Shown here piece after piece: positions 1-7,846 of a stretch of DNA of 25,711 nucleotides; the stretch's first letter is position 1; the number at the start of each line of letters is the position of its first letter. This DNA comes from an uncultured Bacteroidia bacterium (GTDB lineage Bacteria > Bacteroidota > Bacteroidia > Bacteroidales > UBA932). Where the stretch lies: positions 1-25,711 of the forward strand of contig CADBUS010000206.1 in the NCBI GenBank assembly GCA_902797895.1, written 5' to 3'. The notes under the pieces are model-generated. The model did not search any database. It saw only the letters and a program-made list of their open reading frames with translations, and had not been told where the DNA came from. The translations under genes and the position numbers were made by a program.

Positions 1-122
1 GCCGAACGCTCTGCCTCCTCTACAAGTTTCTCTCCTTCAGCAATAAAGAGCGCAAGGCTGTTGCGGAATTTCTTGTTGTGGAGTGAGCATATACGCTTTA
101 TAGTGTTGGCAGAGAGCTTCAT
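1..122 (-). CDS. TrmH/SpoU-family RNA 2'-O-methyltransferase, N-terminal part (gene continues past the window edge)
   Basis: Only the first 40 codons are present. They read MKLSANTIKRICSLHNKKFR, then NSLALFIAEGEKLVEEAERS. This matches the N-terminal substrate-binding segment of SpoU/TrmH methyltransferases, which typically shows a basic helix (K-x-I-x-S-L-x-x-K-K-x-R) followed by F-x-x-E-G-x-K-L-V-x-E. Such enzymes methylate ribose 2'-OH groups of tRNA or rRNA in the cytoplasm using S-adenosylmethionine. The catalytic knotted domain lies outside the window, so the exact subfamily and target RNA cannot be told. The ATG at 122-120 shares one base with the TGA stop of the decarboxylase gene (TGATG), so the two are almost certainly co-transcribed and translationally coupled. 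Confidence 0.8.
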   Translation of the reverse strand, partial: MKLSANTIKRICSLHNKKFRNSLALFIAEGEKLVEEAERS

Positions 123-1522
123 CAGTAACCTAAAATTTTTAACATACTCTTATAGGATTGCTCCTTACTGAAGAGCTTGGTAGTGTAATCTCCATTGGCA
201 TCCTTATCTATTATAACGTGCTTTGGAGCAGGGATTAAGCAGTGCTGTATTCCTCCGTAACCTGCAATAGACTCTTGATAAGCACCTGTGTGGAAGAAGC
301 CTATGTAGAGTGGATCTGCATCTCCCTTGCCCGATGTGATAGGGAGGAAGATGGCATTTGCGTGTGCCTCTGCATTGTAGTAATCTTCTGAATCGCAGGT
401 AAGTCCGCCAAGGAAAACCCTCTGATACTGCTGCTCCCACTTGTTTATAGGCAGCAGAATAAAGCGTTTTTTAATTCCCCATATATCCGGCAGGGTGGTC
501 ATAAATGAGCTGTCTATCATATACCACCTCTCGCGATCGTTCTGCTGCTTTACATCCAATATCTGATATATTGTAGCTCCGCTCTCGCCAACTGTAAATG
601 TACCAAACTCGGTATATATATCCGGCTCCGGCACTCCTCTTTGGGTACAGATGGTCTTAATCTGAGATATAACCTCCTCTGTCATATACTCATACTCGTA
701 ATCCTGCACAAGAGAGCTTTTGATTGGGAAACCTCCACCTATATTGAGAGAATCGAGTTCAGGGCAGATGTTTTTCAAATCGCAATAAACATTAACGCAC
801 TTGGAGAGTTCGTTCCAATAGTAAGCATTATCCTTTATGCCCGTATTTATGAAAAAGTGGAGCATTTTAAGGGAGAATTTCTTGCTCTTGGATATTTTGT
901 TTATGTAGAAAGGAAGTATATCTGAGTATCTTACACCAAGCCTCGATGTATAGAACTCAAACTTAGGCTCCTCTTCCGATGCTATTCTGACTCCTATGCT
1001 GCACGGAGATTTTATCTTCTGCTCCAAGTCGTCTAACTCTCCCATATTGTCAAGTACGGGAATTATGTTCTTCCAGCCATCGTTGCACTTTGCGGCAATG
1101 TTGTCTATATATAAATCTCTCTTGTAGCCGTTGCAGACAATCTGAATATCTTTGTTTATAAGTCCCTCATCATAAAGGGCATCCACAAGGTTAAAATCAA
1201 AGGCGGAGGAGGTCTCTATATGAATATCATTCTTTAGTGCCTCCTGCAATACAAATGCAAAATGAGAACTTTTTGTACAGTAGCAGTAATGGTATGAGCC
1301 CTTGTAATCTACCTTTGCCATAGCCACATTGAACATTCTTTTTGCCCTCTGAATCTGGCTCGATATTTTAGGCAGATAGGTGAGTTTTAACGGTGTGCCG
1401 TACTGTCCTATAATATCCATCATAGGGATATCGTGAAAAAAGAGATTACCATTCTCTACTCTGAATTCATCCTGCGGCCAGTCAAAAGACTGCTCAACCA
1501 AATTGATGTACTTGTTCTTCAT
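122..1522 (-). CDS. speA: Arginine decarboxylase, PLP-dependent fold III (alanine-racemase-like barrel)
   Basis: This 466-residue protein belongs to the fold-III Orn/DAP/Arg decarboxylases, which use pyridoxal phosphate to make polyamine precursors in the cytoplasm. The PLP-binding lysine is K84 in YCTKSSHF. The phosphate-binding glycine loop is GGGFP at 262-266, the pyridine-N contact is the Glu of TEFG (E305), and the C-terminal catalytic Cys-Asp pair is C376-D377 in GGLTCDSED. The N-terminal FDWPQDEF and the TKSSHF motif resemble the roughly 465-residue proteins annotated as arginine decarboxylase in Bacteroidota, which are shorter than E. coli SpeA; that resemblance is from memory. Substrate choice (arginine versus another basic amino acid) is inferred from the subfamily. 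Its stop overlaps the start of the downstream RNA methyltransferase. It is divergent from the TamL-like gene. Confidence 0.8.
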   Translation of the reverse strand: MKNKYINLVEQSFDWPQDEFRVENGNLFFHDIPMMDIIGQYGTPLKLTYLPKISSQIQRAKRMFNVAMAKVDYKGSYHYCYCTKSSHFAFVLQEALKNDIHIETSSAFDFNLVDALYDEGLINKDIQIVCNGYKRDLYIDNIAAKCNDGWKNIIPVLDNMGELDDLEQKIKSPCSIGVRIASEEEPKFEFYTSRLGVRYSDILPFYINKISKSKKFSLKMLHFFINTGIKDNAYYWNELSKCVNVYCDLKNICPELDSLNIGGGFPIKSSLVQDYEYEYMTEEVISQIKTICTQRGVPEPDIYTEFGTFTVGESGATIYQILDVKQQNDRERWYMIDSSFMTTLPDIWGIKKRFILLPINKWEQQYQRVFLGGLTCDSEDYYNAEAHANAIFLPITSGKGDADPLYIGFFHTGAYQESIAGYGGIQHCLIPAPKHVIIDKDANGDYTTKLFSKEQSYKSMLKILGY

Positions 1523-1593
1523 TTTTGCAATCCAATTAAGTTATATTGCTTAAAAATATGCAAACCAACTCTGTTACTTTGTTGATTTGAGTG

Positions 1594-1601
1594 CAAATAT
1601 A
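1594..1601 (-). promoter_or_regulatory. Possible -7 element for the arginine decarboxylase gene
   Basis: The minus strand reads TATATTTG, an exact fit to the Bacteroidota -7 consensus TAnnTTTG, 71 bases upstream of the decarboxylase ATG. No TTG lies at the right distance upstream, so this is a half-supported promoter. The rest of the 172-base divergent spacer (1523-1694) shows no hairpin or repeat I would report. Confidence 0.35.
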
Positions 1602-1654
1602 TCTATTTTTATTGTTGATGTTCACCAAAGTAACACTTTTGTTGGAGCAAAAAT

Positions 1655-1686
1655 TTTGGAATATTACAAAACAGATTCTAATTTTG
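1655..1686 (+). promoter_or_regulatory. Promoter of the TamL-like gene
   Basis: A TTTG at 1655-1658 and a TAATTTTG at 1679-1686 are separated by 20 bases, a good fit to the Bacteroidota housekeeping promoter. Transcription would start near 1691-1693, only a few bases before the first in-frame ATG at 1695. Any upstream TTG start near 1587 would therefore not be on this transcript. Confidence 0.6.
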
Positions 1687-1694
1687 AGGGTTAT

Positions 1695-4052
1695 ATGATT
1701 GTGATGCGCCACTTGGGCCGAATATTATATCTCTTTGCAACTCTGTTTCTTACAGGGCTGCTCTTTGGTTGCAGTATGACAAAGGTTATACCGGAGGGGG
1801 AGAGTATGCTAATAGCCAATAAGATAGAGTATGACGGAAAAAAGCCCTCCTCTTTGGAGGATTTGCCAAAATATATAAAGCAGACTCCAAAGAAGGGAAT
1901 ATTTGGCTGGCATCCTGCCGTAGCACTCTATAATTCAGGCAATGGCAGCGGCAAGGGGTGGGACAAGTTGGCCAAAAAGATTGGAATTGCTCCGCTGATA
2001 TACGATTCGGAGCTTGTATCCTCCTCAGAAAAGAATATGCTTACCCATATACGCTATATGGGCTTTTATAACTCCAAAGTAACCTCGCAGGCCACTACGG
2101 AGAATAAAAAGACCAAGGTGGTATATTATGTAACTCCGGGAGTGAATTACACCATAGACAATATCTCTGTGGCCGCTCCAGACAGCACCCAGACCGCCAT
2201 ACTTGAGAGCGAGATAAAAAAGGGGGAGATAAAAAGCGGCAATATTCTCTCTGAATATATGCTTGAGGCTGAATCTGAGAGACTTGCACAGCAGTACCGC
2301 AATAGGGGCTACTACGGATTCGACAAGAGCTACTTCTTCTTTACCGCAGATACTTTGAGCCATAATCGCAAGGCCAATCTCCATATTCAGATAAACGACT
2401 ATACCCGCAACGAGGATGAGAGCAGCGCTCGGCCGCATAAGCTCTATAACTTTGGCCCTGTTACAGTTAGCGCAAGGCGTACCTATCCGCAGAGGAGCGG
2501 AAGAATTGCTATGGAGAGCGATTCTGTAAGTGTTGCCAGAAGAGATAGTCTGCTTACGCTCTGGAGAGCCACCACAGATACGATAAAATTTGAAGATATT
2601 AACATTGTGCAGATTGGGCAGGTTAAGCCTTTTTTGAGAAAGAAGGTGCTCAACAGGCTAAATCTTATAAAAGAGGGGGAGAGATATGATGAGAGAGTTG
2701 TAAAAGCCACATACTCAAGATTTGGTTCGCTGCCGCTCTTTTCGAGCGTAAATATTCAGCAGAGCGAAAAGGACTCTCTGCAGGTGGCAACAGATATAAC
2801 TTTGCAGGCTTCATCGTTGCAGGGCTATAAACTTAATCTGCAAGGCTCTACAAACTCCAACGCGCTCTTTGGTATCTCTCCGGCCATATCCTACTACCAT
2901 AAGAATTTATTTAACGGCGCGGAGGTGCTTACGGTGGGTTTGATGGGAGATTTCCAATTCAAGTTCAACAGCAAGGTGCGTTCAACCGAGCTTGGAGTGA
3001 GCACATCGTTGGATATTCCGCGCTTTATGCTTGCTCCAGACAGATGGTTCCGCTCCGGCAACCTGCCACACACTCAGATAAATTTCTCATATAACTATCA
3101 GACTCGTCCGGAATATACAAGAAACATCATATCTGCCAATTATGGCTATAGTTGGAGTATTGGTAACAGATGGTTCTTTAAGGCATCGCCGCTACAGGCT
3201 AATATTGTAAAGGTGAGTAATTTAGACTCTCTGTTTTACAAAAAGATAACAGACCCATTCCTTAAAAACTCCTATAAAGACCACTTTGATATTGGGGTGG
3301 GTGCAAATATCTACTTTACTACCGATGCCTCATCAAACCCTCTTTCAAGCTATTTCTATTTTAGATATGCGCTTGACCTATCGGGCAATCTGTTGAGCCT
3401 CTTCAACAACGCCTTCAGAAAAAACGATGTGGGGGAGTATCTTATATGGGGCTCGCCTTACTCCCAGTACTTTAAGATGGAGCTTGCTGCTGTATATACA
3501 TTCAAGTTTGGCAACAATCCTAACCATATGTTTGCAATAAGAGGATTGGGAGGGATAGGAAAGGGGTATGGCAACTCCAAGGTCCTGCCTTTTGAAAAGA
3601 TGTTCTGGGGTGGCGGAGCGTATGGCATAAGAGGCTGGCAACCAAGAACATTAGGGCCTGGTTATGCGCCAAGAGATACCGCCTTCAGAATAGCAAATCA
3701 AACCGGAGATATAAAACTTGAGGGGAATATGGAGTATCGTTTTCCTATGTTCTGGCTGCTTAACGGTGCCATCTTTGCCGATATTGGCAATATATGGACC
3801 CTGGATAGAGGAAGAGATCCTATAACCGGAGCTGTGGCAGATGAGAGGGGAGTATTTAAGTTAAGCAACTTTTACAAGCACCTTGCTTTGGGCACAGGCG
3901 TAGGATTGAGATTGGATATCTCCTTTGCAATAATAAGGCTGGATTTGGGTTTCAAAACCTACAATCCGGTAGAAGCCAAGTGGATAGGGCCTGGCAAGTG
4001 GTTCAAAAACGGCAACTACGAGCTTAACTTTGGTATTGGCTATCCGTTTTAG
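1695..4052 (+). CDS. tamL: TamL-like BamA/TamA-family outer-membrane assembly lipoprotein
   Basis: The predicted product of 785 residues has a lipoprotein signal: a hydrophobic stretch ending LLFGC, with the lipidated Cys at residue 26. POTRA-like segments follow (roughly residues 40-390; note the repeated pattern of short strands around KKVLNRLNLIKEGERYDE). A long C-terminal Omp85 beta-barrel covers the rest, with repeated aromatic strands, the GIRGWQPRTLGPG region and a terminal YPF. Omp85 proteins insert barrels into the outer membrane. The lipidated TamA relatives of Bacteroidota are called TamL. I chose the ATG at 1695 (an alternative is 1704) because it lies just after a good promoter and begins a sound signal peptide; an upstream TTG would bury the signal. 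The gene ends 15 bases before the convergent fusion gene, with no clear terminator between. Confidence 0.82.
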   Translation: MIVMRHLGRILYLFATLFLTGLLFGCSMTKVIPEGESMLIANKIEYDGKKPSSLEDLPKYIKQTPKKGIFGWHPAVALYNSGNGSGKGWDKLAKKIGIAPLIYDSELVSSSEKNMLTHIRYMGFYNSKVTSQATTENKKTKVVYYVTPGVNYTIDNISVAAPDSTQTAILESEIKKGEIKSGNILSEYMLEAESERLAQQYRNRGYYGFDKSYFFFTADTLSHNRKANLHIQINDYTRNEDESSARPHKLYNFGPVTVSARRTYPQRSGRIAMESDSVSVARRDSLLTLWRATTDTIKFEDINIVQIGQVKPFLRKKVLNRLNLIKEGERYDERVVKATYSRFGSLPLFSSVNIQQSEKDSLQVATDITLQASSLQGYKLNLQGSTNSNALFGISPAISYYHKNLFNGAEVLTVGLMGDFQFKFNSKVRSTELGVSTSLDIPRFMLAPDRWFRSGNLPHTQINFSYNYQTRPEYTRNIISANYGYSWSIGNRWFFKASPLQANIVKVSNLDSLFYKKITDPFLKNSYKDHFDIGVGANIYFTTDASSNPLSSYFYFRYALDLSGNLLSLFNNAFRKNDVGEYLIWGSPYSQYFKMELAAVYTFKFGNNPNHMFAIRGLGGIGKGYGNSKVLPFEKMFWGGGAYGIRGWQPRTLGPGYAPRDTAFRIANQTGDIKLEGNMEYRFPMFWLLNGAIFADIGNIWTLDRGRDPITGAVADERGVFKLSNFYKHLALGTGVGLRLDISFAIIRLDLGFKTYNPVEAKWIGPGKWFKNGNYELNFGIGYPF

Positions 4053-4067
4053 CAGCCTATCCGCTCT

Positions 4068-5963
4068 TTAGAGCTTATATTTAACAAAGAGTTCTATGGC
4101 CTGATATTCAGCCATTCCCAACTTGTCAAAAATTACCGCTGTGTTGTGGTTGCGCTCTTCTGCTCTGAGCCAGAACTCTCTTGAGTCTGAACCGGGGAAG
4201 AGAGGGTAATCCTTTTGGGACTGATGGCGGAAGATTGCAGAACGCTTAATTTTAACCTCCTCAGGGCTGAGAGGTACTGCCATTTCGGCATCAGCCACAT
4301 CCCACTCCTGCCAAGCGCCTCTGTACATCCAAATACGGCAATCCTTGAACCAAGACTCTCTCTTTAGCTGTTTACAAGCCTCTATTATGGATTGGAAGCA
4401 AACTCTGTGAGTGCCGTGAGGGTCAGACAAATCGCCGGCTGCAAATATCTGATGAGGTTTTATCCTCTGTAGCAGCTTTTTAACAATATCGATATCCTCT
4501 TTGCTGATAGGCTTTTTCTTAACTCCACCGGTCTCATAGAATGGCATTGAGAGAAAGTTTACGTGGTCATCTTTAATGCCTAAATAGCGGCAGGCACTAC
4601 GTGCCTCTCCACGCCTGATGTAGGTCTTTATCCGCCTTACCATCATTGGATCGGCCTCACCGGGGTGCTTTCTTTTAAGCTCAACCTCAACCTTTTTGAA
4701 GAGCTTTATTGCCAGCTTCTGCTCTATGCCGAATATATCTGAACTCTCGCGCACAAAATCGAGATAGCGGATAACATCGTGGTCAAATACAGCTATGTTG
4801 CCGCTTGTCTGGTAGGCTACGTGTATATCGTGCCCCTGATCTGCCAAACGGGCAAGCGTTCCGCCCATAGAGATGACATCGTCATCGGGATGGGGACTGA
4901 ATACCACAACTCTTTTAGGATATGGGAGAGCTCGCTCGGGGCGAGTGGAGTCATCGGTATTGGGTTTACCGCCCGGCCATCCGCTTATTATATGCTGCAA
5001 ATCGTTGAATACCTTTATATTTATCTGACTTGCAGGCCCTTTTTGGGTTACCAGGTCGGCCATTCCGTTGTCGTTATAATCTCTGTCTGTAAGTTTAAGG
5101 ATTGGTTTATCTAACTTTTTGCAGAGCCAAAATACAGATTTGCGGATAAGATATTCTGTCCACTCAACTTTGTCTGTCAGCCACGGAGTCTCTATTCTTG
5201 TGAGGTTTACTGCGGCTGCGTGATCTATATAAACCTTTGTGTTGCCGTGCTCTTGCAGATATGAGGCAGGTACCTGTTTGGTAACATCACCCTCTACAAT
5301 TTTCTTAATCTGCGGGCCGGCGCCCTCTCCCCAAGCAAGATAGTATATCTGATTGGCATTCAGGATAGTAGCAATACCCATCGTGATGCCGTAATATGGT
5401 ACATCCTCCACCCCGAAAAACTCGCTTGCGGCAGCTACTCTTGTGGTGTAGTTGAGGTTTATCTTTCTTGTGAGCGAGTTGTAGGGCGAGCCTGGCTCGT
5501 TCATTGCCATATTGCCGGTAATGACTATATCAAGCCCTCCCTCTTTAGCTATCTGCTCTTCGTATGATTGGCAGTACTCTGTCTCATCTGTGCGCTGGTT
5601 GCTGTCTATAAAATGGAGATTGGCTTTTGGTATATCTATCTCATCTATAAGACATTCCTTTAAGAAGCGGTAGTGGCTCTGCAGCTCGTTGTGGTGCAGA
5701 GGGTAGTAATCATCCATAGAGAAGATTACTATATTCTTGAATGACAGGCGTTTGGCTTTAACAGCCGCTATCATATCGTCATATACCTGCAAGCAGGCGG
5801 AGGAGGCGGCAAGCGCAAGTACAAGTTTGCGCCCCTGCTTTGCACGCTCCTTTGATTGTCTAATTATATCATCTACAATTAGTTTGGAAGCCTCTTGCTG
5901 ATAGTCAAAAATCCTAACAGGGAGTTTCTCATAACGCTTGGAAAAATCGCTTCTCAAAATCAT
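4068..5963 (-). CDS. Fusion of a NagB-like (glucosamine-6-phosphate deaminase family) domain and a PIG-L/LmbE deacetylase domain
   Basis: The protein has 631 residues and no signal peptide. Residues about 20-285 are NagB-like: MDDYY (83-87), then NEPGSP (155-160), TRVAAASEFF and the QVPASYLQEH region. Residues about 350-530 are PIG-L: the zinc motif SPHPDDD at 356-362 and DPHGTHR at 514-520, which supplies the later His. Related two-domain proteins occur in Bacteroides, annotated as glucosamine-6-phosphate deaminase; PIG-L enzymes remove N-acetyl groups from amino sugars. Together this suggests amino-sugar metabolism in the cytoplasm. The E. coli NagB motif D141-G-H143-I-A-F-N-E148 is here T149-G-N-M-A-M-N-E156, so the His of the catalytic pair is missing; deaminase activity is doubtful, while the PIG-L site looks intact. 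The ATG overlaps the kdsA stop as ATGA, so both share a transcript. Confidence 0.85.
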   Translation of the reverse strand: MILRSDFSKRYEKLPVRIFDYQQEASKLIVDDIIRQSKERAKQGRKLVLALAASSACLQVYDDMIAAVKAKRLSFKNIVIFSMDDYYPLHHNELQSHYRFLKECLIDEIDIPKANLHFIDSNQRTDETEYCQSYEEQIAKEGGLDIVITGNMAMNEPGSPYNSLTRKINLNYTTRVAAASEFFGVEDVPYYGITMGIATILNANQIYYLAWGEGAGPQIKKIVEGDVTKQVPASYLQEHGNTKVYIDHAAAVNLTRIETPWLTDKVEWTEYLIRKSVFWLCKKLDKPILKLTDRDYNDNGMADLVTQKGPASQINIKVFNDLQHIISGWPGGKPNTDDSTRPERALPYPKRVVVFSPHPDDDVISMGGTLARLADQGHDIHVAYQTSGNIAVFDHDVIRYLDFVRESSDIFGIEQKLAIKLFKKVEVELKRKHPGEADPMMVRRIKTYIRRGEARSACRYLGIKDDHVNFLSMPFYETGGVKKKPISKEDIDIVKKLLQRIKPHQIFAAGDLSDPHGTHRVCFQSIIEACKQLKRESWFKDCRIWMYRGAWQEWDVADAEMAVPLSPEEVKIKRSAIFRHQSQKDYPLFPGSDSREFWLRAEERNHNTAVIFDKLGMAEYQAIELFVKYKL

Positions 5964-6769
5964 AACGCTTCTCTAATTTTTATTAACTGTTTCAATAAAT
6001 CCTCCATTAAATTGAGGTTGAGCATATTGGCTCCGTCTGATTTGGCCTGTGCCGGGTTGGGATGAGTCTCCATAAAGAGGCCGTCTGCTCCGGCTGCTAT
6101 ACCTGCCTTTGCAATATGCGGAATAAGCTCAGGCTCTCCTCCTGTAACTCCGCTGGTTTGGTTGGGCTTCTGCAGCGAGTGGGTTACATCCAGCACAACA
6201 GGATAGCCGAATCTCTGCATCTTTGGTATTGCCCTAAAATCTACAACCAAGTCTGAATAGCCAAATTGGCTGCCGCGCTCTGTAAGTATAATATTCTCAT
6301 TACCAGCCTCTTTAACCTTTTGGGCAGCAAACTCCATAACCTCAGGAGAGAGGAACTGCCCCTTTTTGATATTTACATATCTGCCTGTTTTTGCGGCAGC
6401 TTCCAACAGATCCGACTGGCGGCATAAAAATGCCGGAATTTGCAGCACATCAATATCATACGAGGCTGCAAGGGCCGCTTCTGCCGGCGAGTGAATATCT
6501 GTAAGTACAGGTATCTGAAGCTCTGTGCGGAGCTTTTGCAACAGTGTAAGCCCCTGAATATCACCAATCCCTGTGAATGAGCTACTCTTTGAGCGATTGG
6601 CTTTGCGATAGGATGCCTTAAAAATGAATGGGATTTGCAGCCTTTGAGTTATCTCTTTGAGTTGTTCTGCGATAGAACGCGTAATCTCCTCACCCTCAAT
6701 AACACAAGGGCCGGCAATAAGAAAGAAACTCCTATTGTTGTAATCCTTGAGGAATTTTATCTGTTTCAT
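5960..6769 (-). CDS. kdsA: 3-deoxy-8-phosphooctulonate (KDO-8-phosphate) synthase
   Basis: The 269-residue protein condenses phosphoenolpyruvate with arabinose-5-phosphate to make KDO-8-phosphate, the precursor of the inner-core sugar of lipopolysaccharide, in the cytoplasm. It shows IAGPCVIEG (18-26), FKASYRKANRSKSSSFTG (50-67) and the C-terminal METHPNPAQAKSDGAN (233-248). The metal ligands of the class II, metal-dependent form are all present: C22, H197, E234 and D245; E. coli KdsA, which is metal-independent, has Asn at the Cys position. Length is normal for the family. The start follows a TACCTTTG box so closely that the transcript may be leaderless. It is coupled by an ATGA overlap to the NagB/PIG-L fusion, so KDO synthesis and amino-sugar modification share a transcript. 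Confidence 0.96.
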   Translation of the reverse strand: MKQIKFLKDYNNRSFFLIAGPCVIEGEEITRSIAEQLKEITQRLQIPFIFKASYRKANRSKSSSFTGIGDIQGLTLLQKLRTELQIPVLTDIHSPAEAALAASYDIDVLQIPAFLCRQSDLLEAAAKTGRYVNIKKGQFLSPEVMEFAAQKVKEAGNENIILTERGSQFGYSDLVVDFRAIPKMQRFGYPVVLDVTHSLQKPNQTSGVTGGEPELIPHIAKAGIAAGADGLFMETHPNPAQAKSDGANMLNLNLMEDLLKQLIKIREAL

Positions 6770-6800
6770 ATTGCAAAGGTACGCTTTTTTCCTATTTTTG
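6770..6800 (+). promoter_or_regulatory. Promoter of the aspartyl protease gene
   Basis: ATTG at 6770-6773 and TATTTTTG at 6793-6800 are 19 bases apart, fitting the Bacteroidota -33/-7 promoter. Transcription would start near 6806, which excludes the ATG at 6803 and supports the ATG at 6824 as the start. The element overlaps the divergent kdsA promoter. Confidence 0.6.
6774..6781 (-). promoter_or_regulatory. kdsA: -7 promoter element of kdsA
   Basis: The minus strand reads TACCTTTG, an exact TAnnTTTG match, four bases from the kdsA ATG. The upstream -33 TTG is not evident (TTA instead). With transcription starting five to seven bases past the box, the mRNA would begin at or next to the start codon. 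Confidence 0.55.
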
Positions 6801-6823
6801 TAATGAGTATTCTCTTATTTGAT

Positions 6824-7846
6824 ATGAAAAATTTAGCTCTATTAATATGGTTGATGATATTCTCATTAACATCTCTATCAAATAGATTGAACGAGCAGTG
6901 GAGTGCTGAGAATAAGAGCGATAAAAAGATTCCTTTTAAGCTAAGGCGTAACCTTATCTATCTCAATGCCAAGGTGGCAGATACTATTGATACGCAACTT
7001 GTTTTTGATACAGGCTGCCCATATCTTATTTTAGACTCTCTGCTCTATGCTCAAAAAATAGGGCTTGTAGATACTCTTAAAAAGGCTCTAATCAGCGGAA
7101 TAGGCGATTTCCACGATACGGTACGCTTTTGTGCTGAACAGATGGGATACTCTATCGGGAGTAATAAGCAAAAGGTGGGCAGTTATATTGTGATGAATGT
7201 GAATACATTGCTAAACCGCCGGCAAATTGCCGGTGGACTTGTGGGTGCCGATTTTATTGGTAATAGAAGAGTTGTGATAGATTACAAAAACTCTGTTATT
7301 GAGTTCCTTAACCGCTCTAAAAAACATATAGGCAAGAGGGTTGGAAGTGGCTTTCTGAATGCAGACAATGGTACTATGATGCCTATGATTCCGCTGGAGA
7401 TAAGAGTTAAGGGAAAGATTACAATCAAGGGGAATTTCTTGATAGATTTGGGCTCATCGCACGGTATAATTCTAACTGCCGAAACTGCCAAAGCATATAA
7501 TCTCAAAGAGACGGTCTTTCACTTAAACGAGCAGGAGGTAAGAGGAATAGGTGGGGTGGCAAAACTCAAACACTTTATGGCAGACTCTCTCTTTGTTTGT
7601 GATTACAAATATGGGGATGTGGGGGTGAAATACTCTACAAATGAGGCAGGTGCCCTCTCTAAAGCACCATTTGTGGGGACTGTGGGGAACGACTTCTTAA
7701 AGAACTTTAAGGTTGAGATAGATTTTGGGCAGGGGATTGTATGGCTGCAGGAGGAGAAATTTAATACCGGTATTTCTCCCAATCCTTACGTAGCTTCTGC
7801 GCTATCTCCCACTCGCGCTTATTATCCCCCGGCTCAAAAATTTTAG
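6824..7846 (+). CDS. Retropepsin-like aspartyl protease family protein, exported or membrane-anchored
   Basis: From the ATG at 6824 the protein has 340 residues and begins with a hydrophobic signal or anchor (MKNLALLIWLMIFSLTSLS). It carries two copies of the retropepsin-like half: VFDTG with the catalytic-type Asp at residue 62, followed by GADFIGNRRVVIDY; then FLIDLG with Asp at 208, followed by GNDFLKNFKVEIDF. Pepsin-like activity needs two DTG/DSG loops. Here the second is DLG, so either one half is degenerate or the protein acts as a homodimer. Substrate unknown; similar proteins are common in Bacteroidota without a defined role. The last 28 residues or so, after the natural-looking end QEEKF, are encoded antisense to the end of rarA and have no family-like features, suggesting a C-terminal extension by stop-codon loss. 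Confidence 0.75.
   Translation: MKNLALLIWLMIFSLTSLSNRLNEQWSAENKSDKKIPFKLRRNLIYLNAKVADTIDTQLVFDTGCPYLILDSLLYAQKIGLVDTLKKALISGIGDFHDTVRFCAEQMGYSIGSNKQKVGSYIVMNVNTLLNRRQIAGGLVGADFIGNRRVVIDYKNSVIEFLNRSKKHIGKRVGSGFLNADNGTMMPMIPLEIRVKGKITIKGNFLIDLGSSHGIILTAETAKAYNLKETVFHLNEQEVRGIGGVAKLKHFMADSLFVCDYKYGDVGVKYSTNEAGALSKAPFVGTVGNDFLKNFKVEIDFGQGIVWLQEEKFNTGISPNPYVASALSPTRAYYPPAQKF

Noticed and set aside
1587..1694. Upstream TTG start adding 36 residues to the TamL-like protein
   Set aside because: The extension would precede and spoil the lipoprotein signal, and the promoter at 1655-1686 lies downstream of it.
4053..4067. Terminator between the convergent TamL-like and NagB/PIG-L genes
   Set aside because: Only 15 bases, with a five-base GCTCT/AGAGC pairing and no T run; too weak to call.
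6635..6823. Long N-terminal extension of the aspartyl protease reaching into kdsA
   Set aside because: Antisense to conserved kdsA coding sequence; the promoter at 6770-6800 places transcription start after it.
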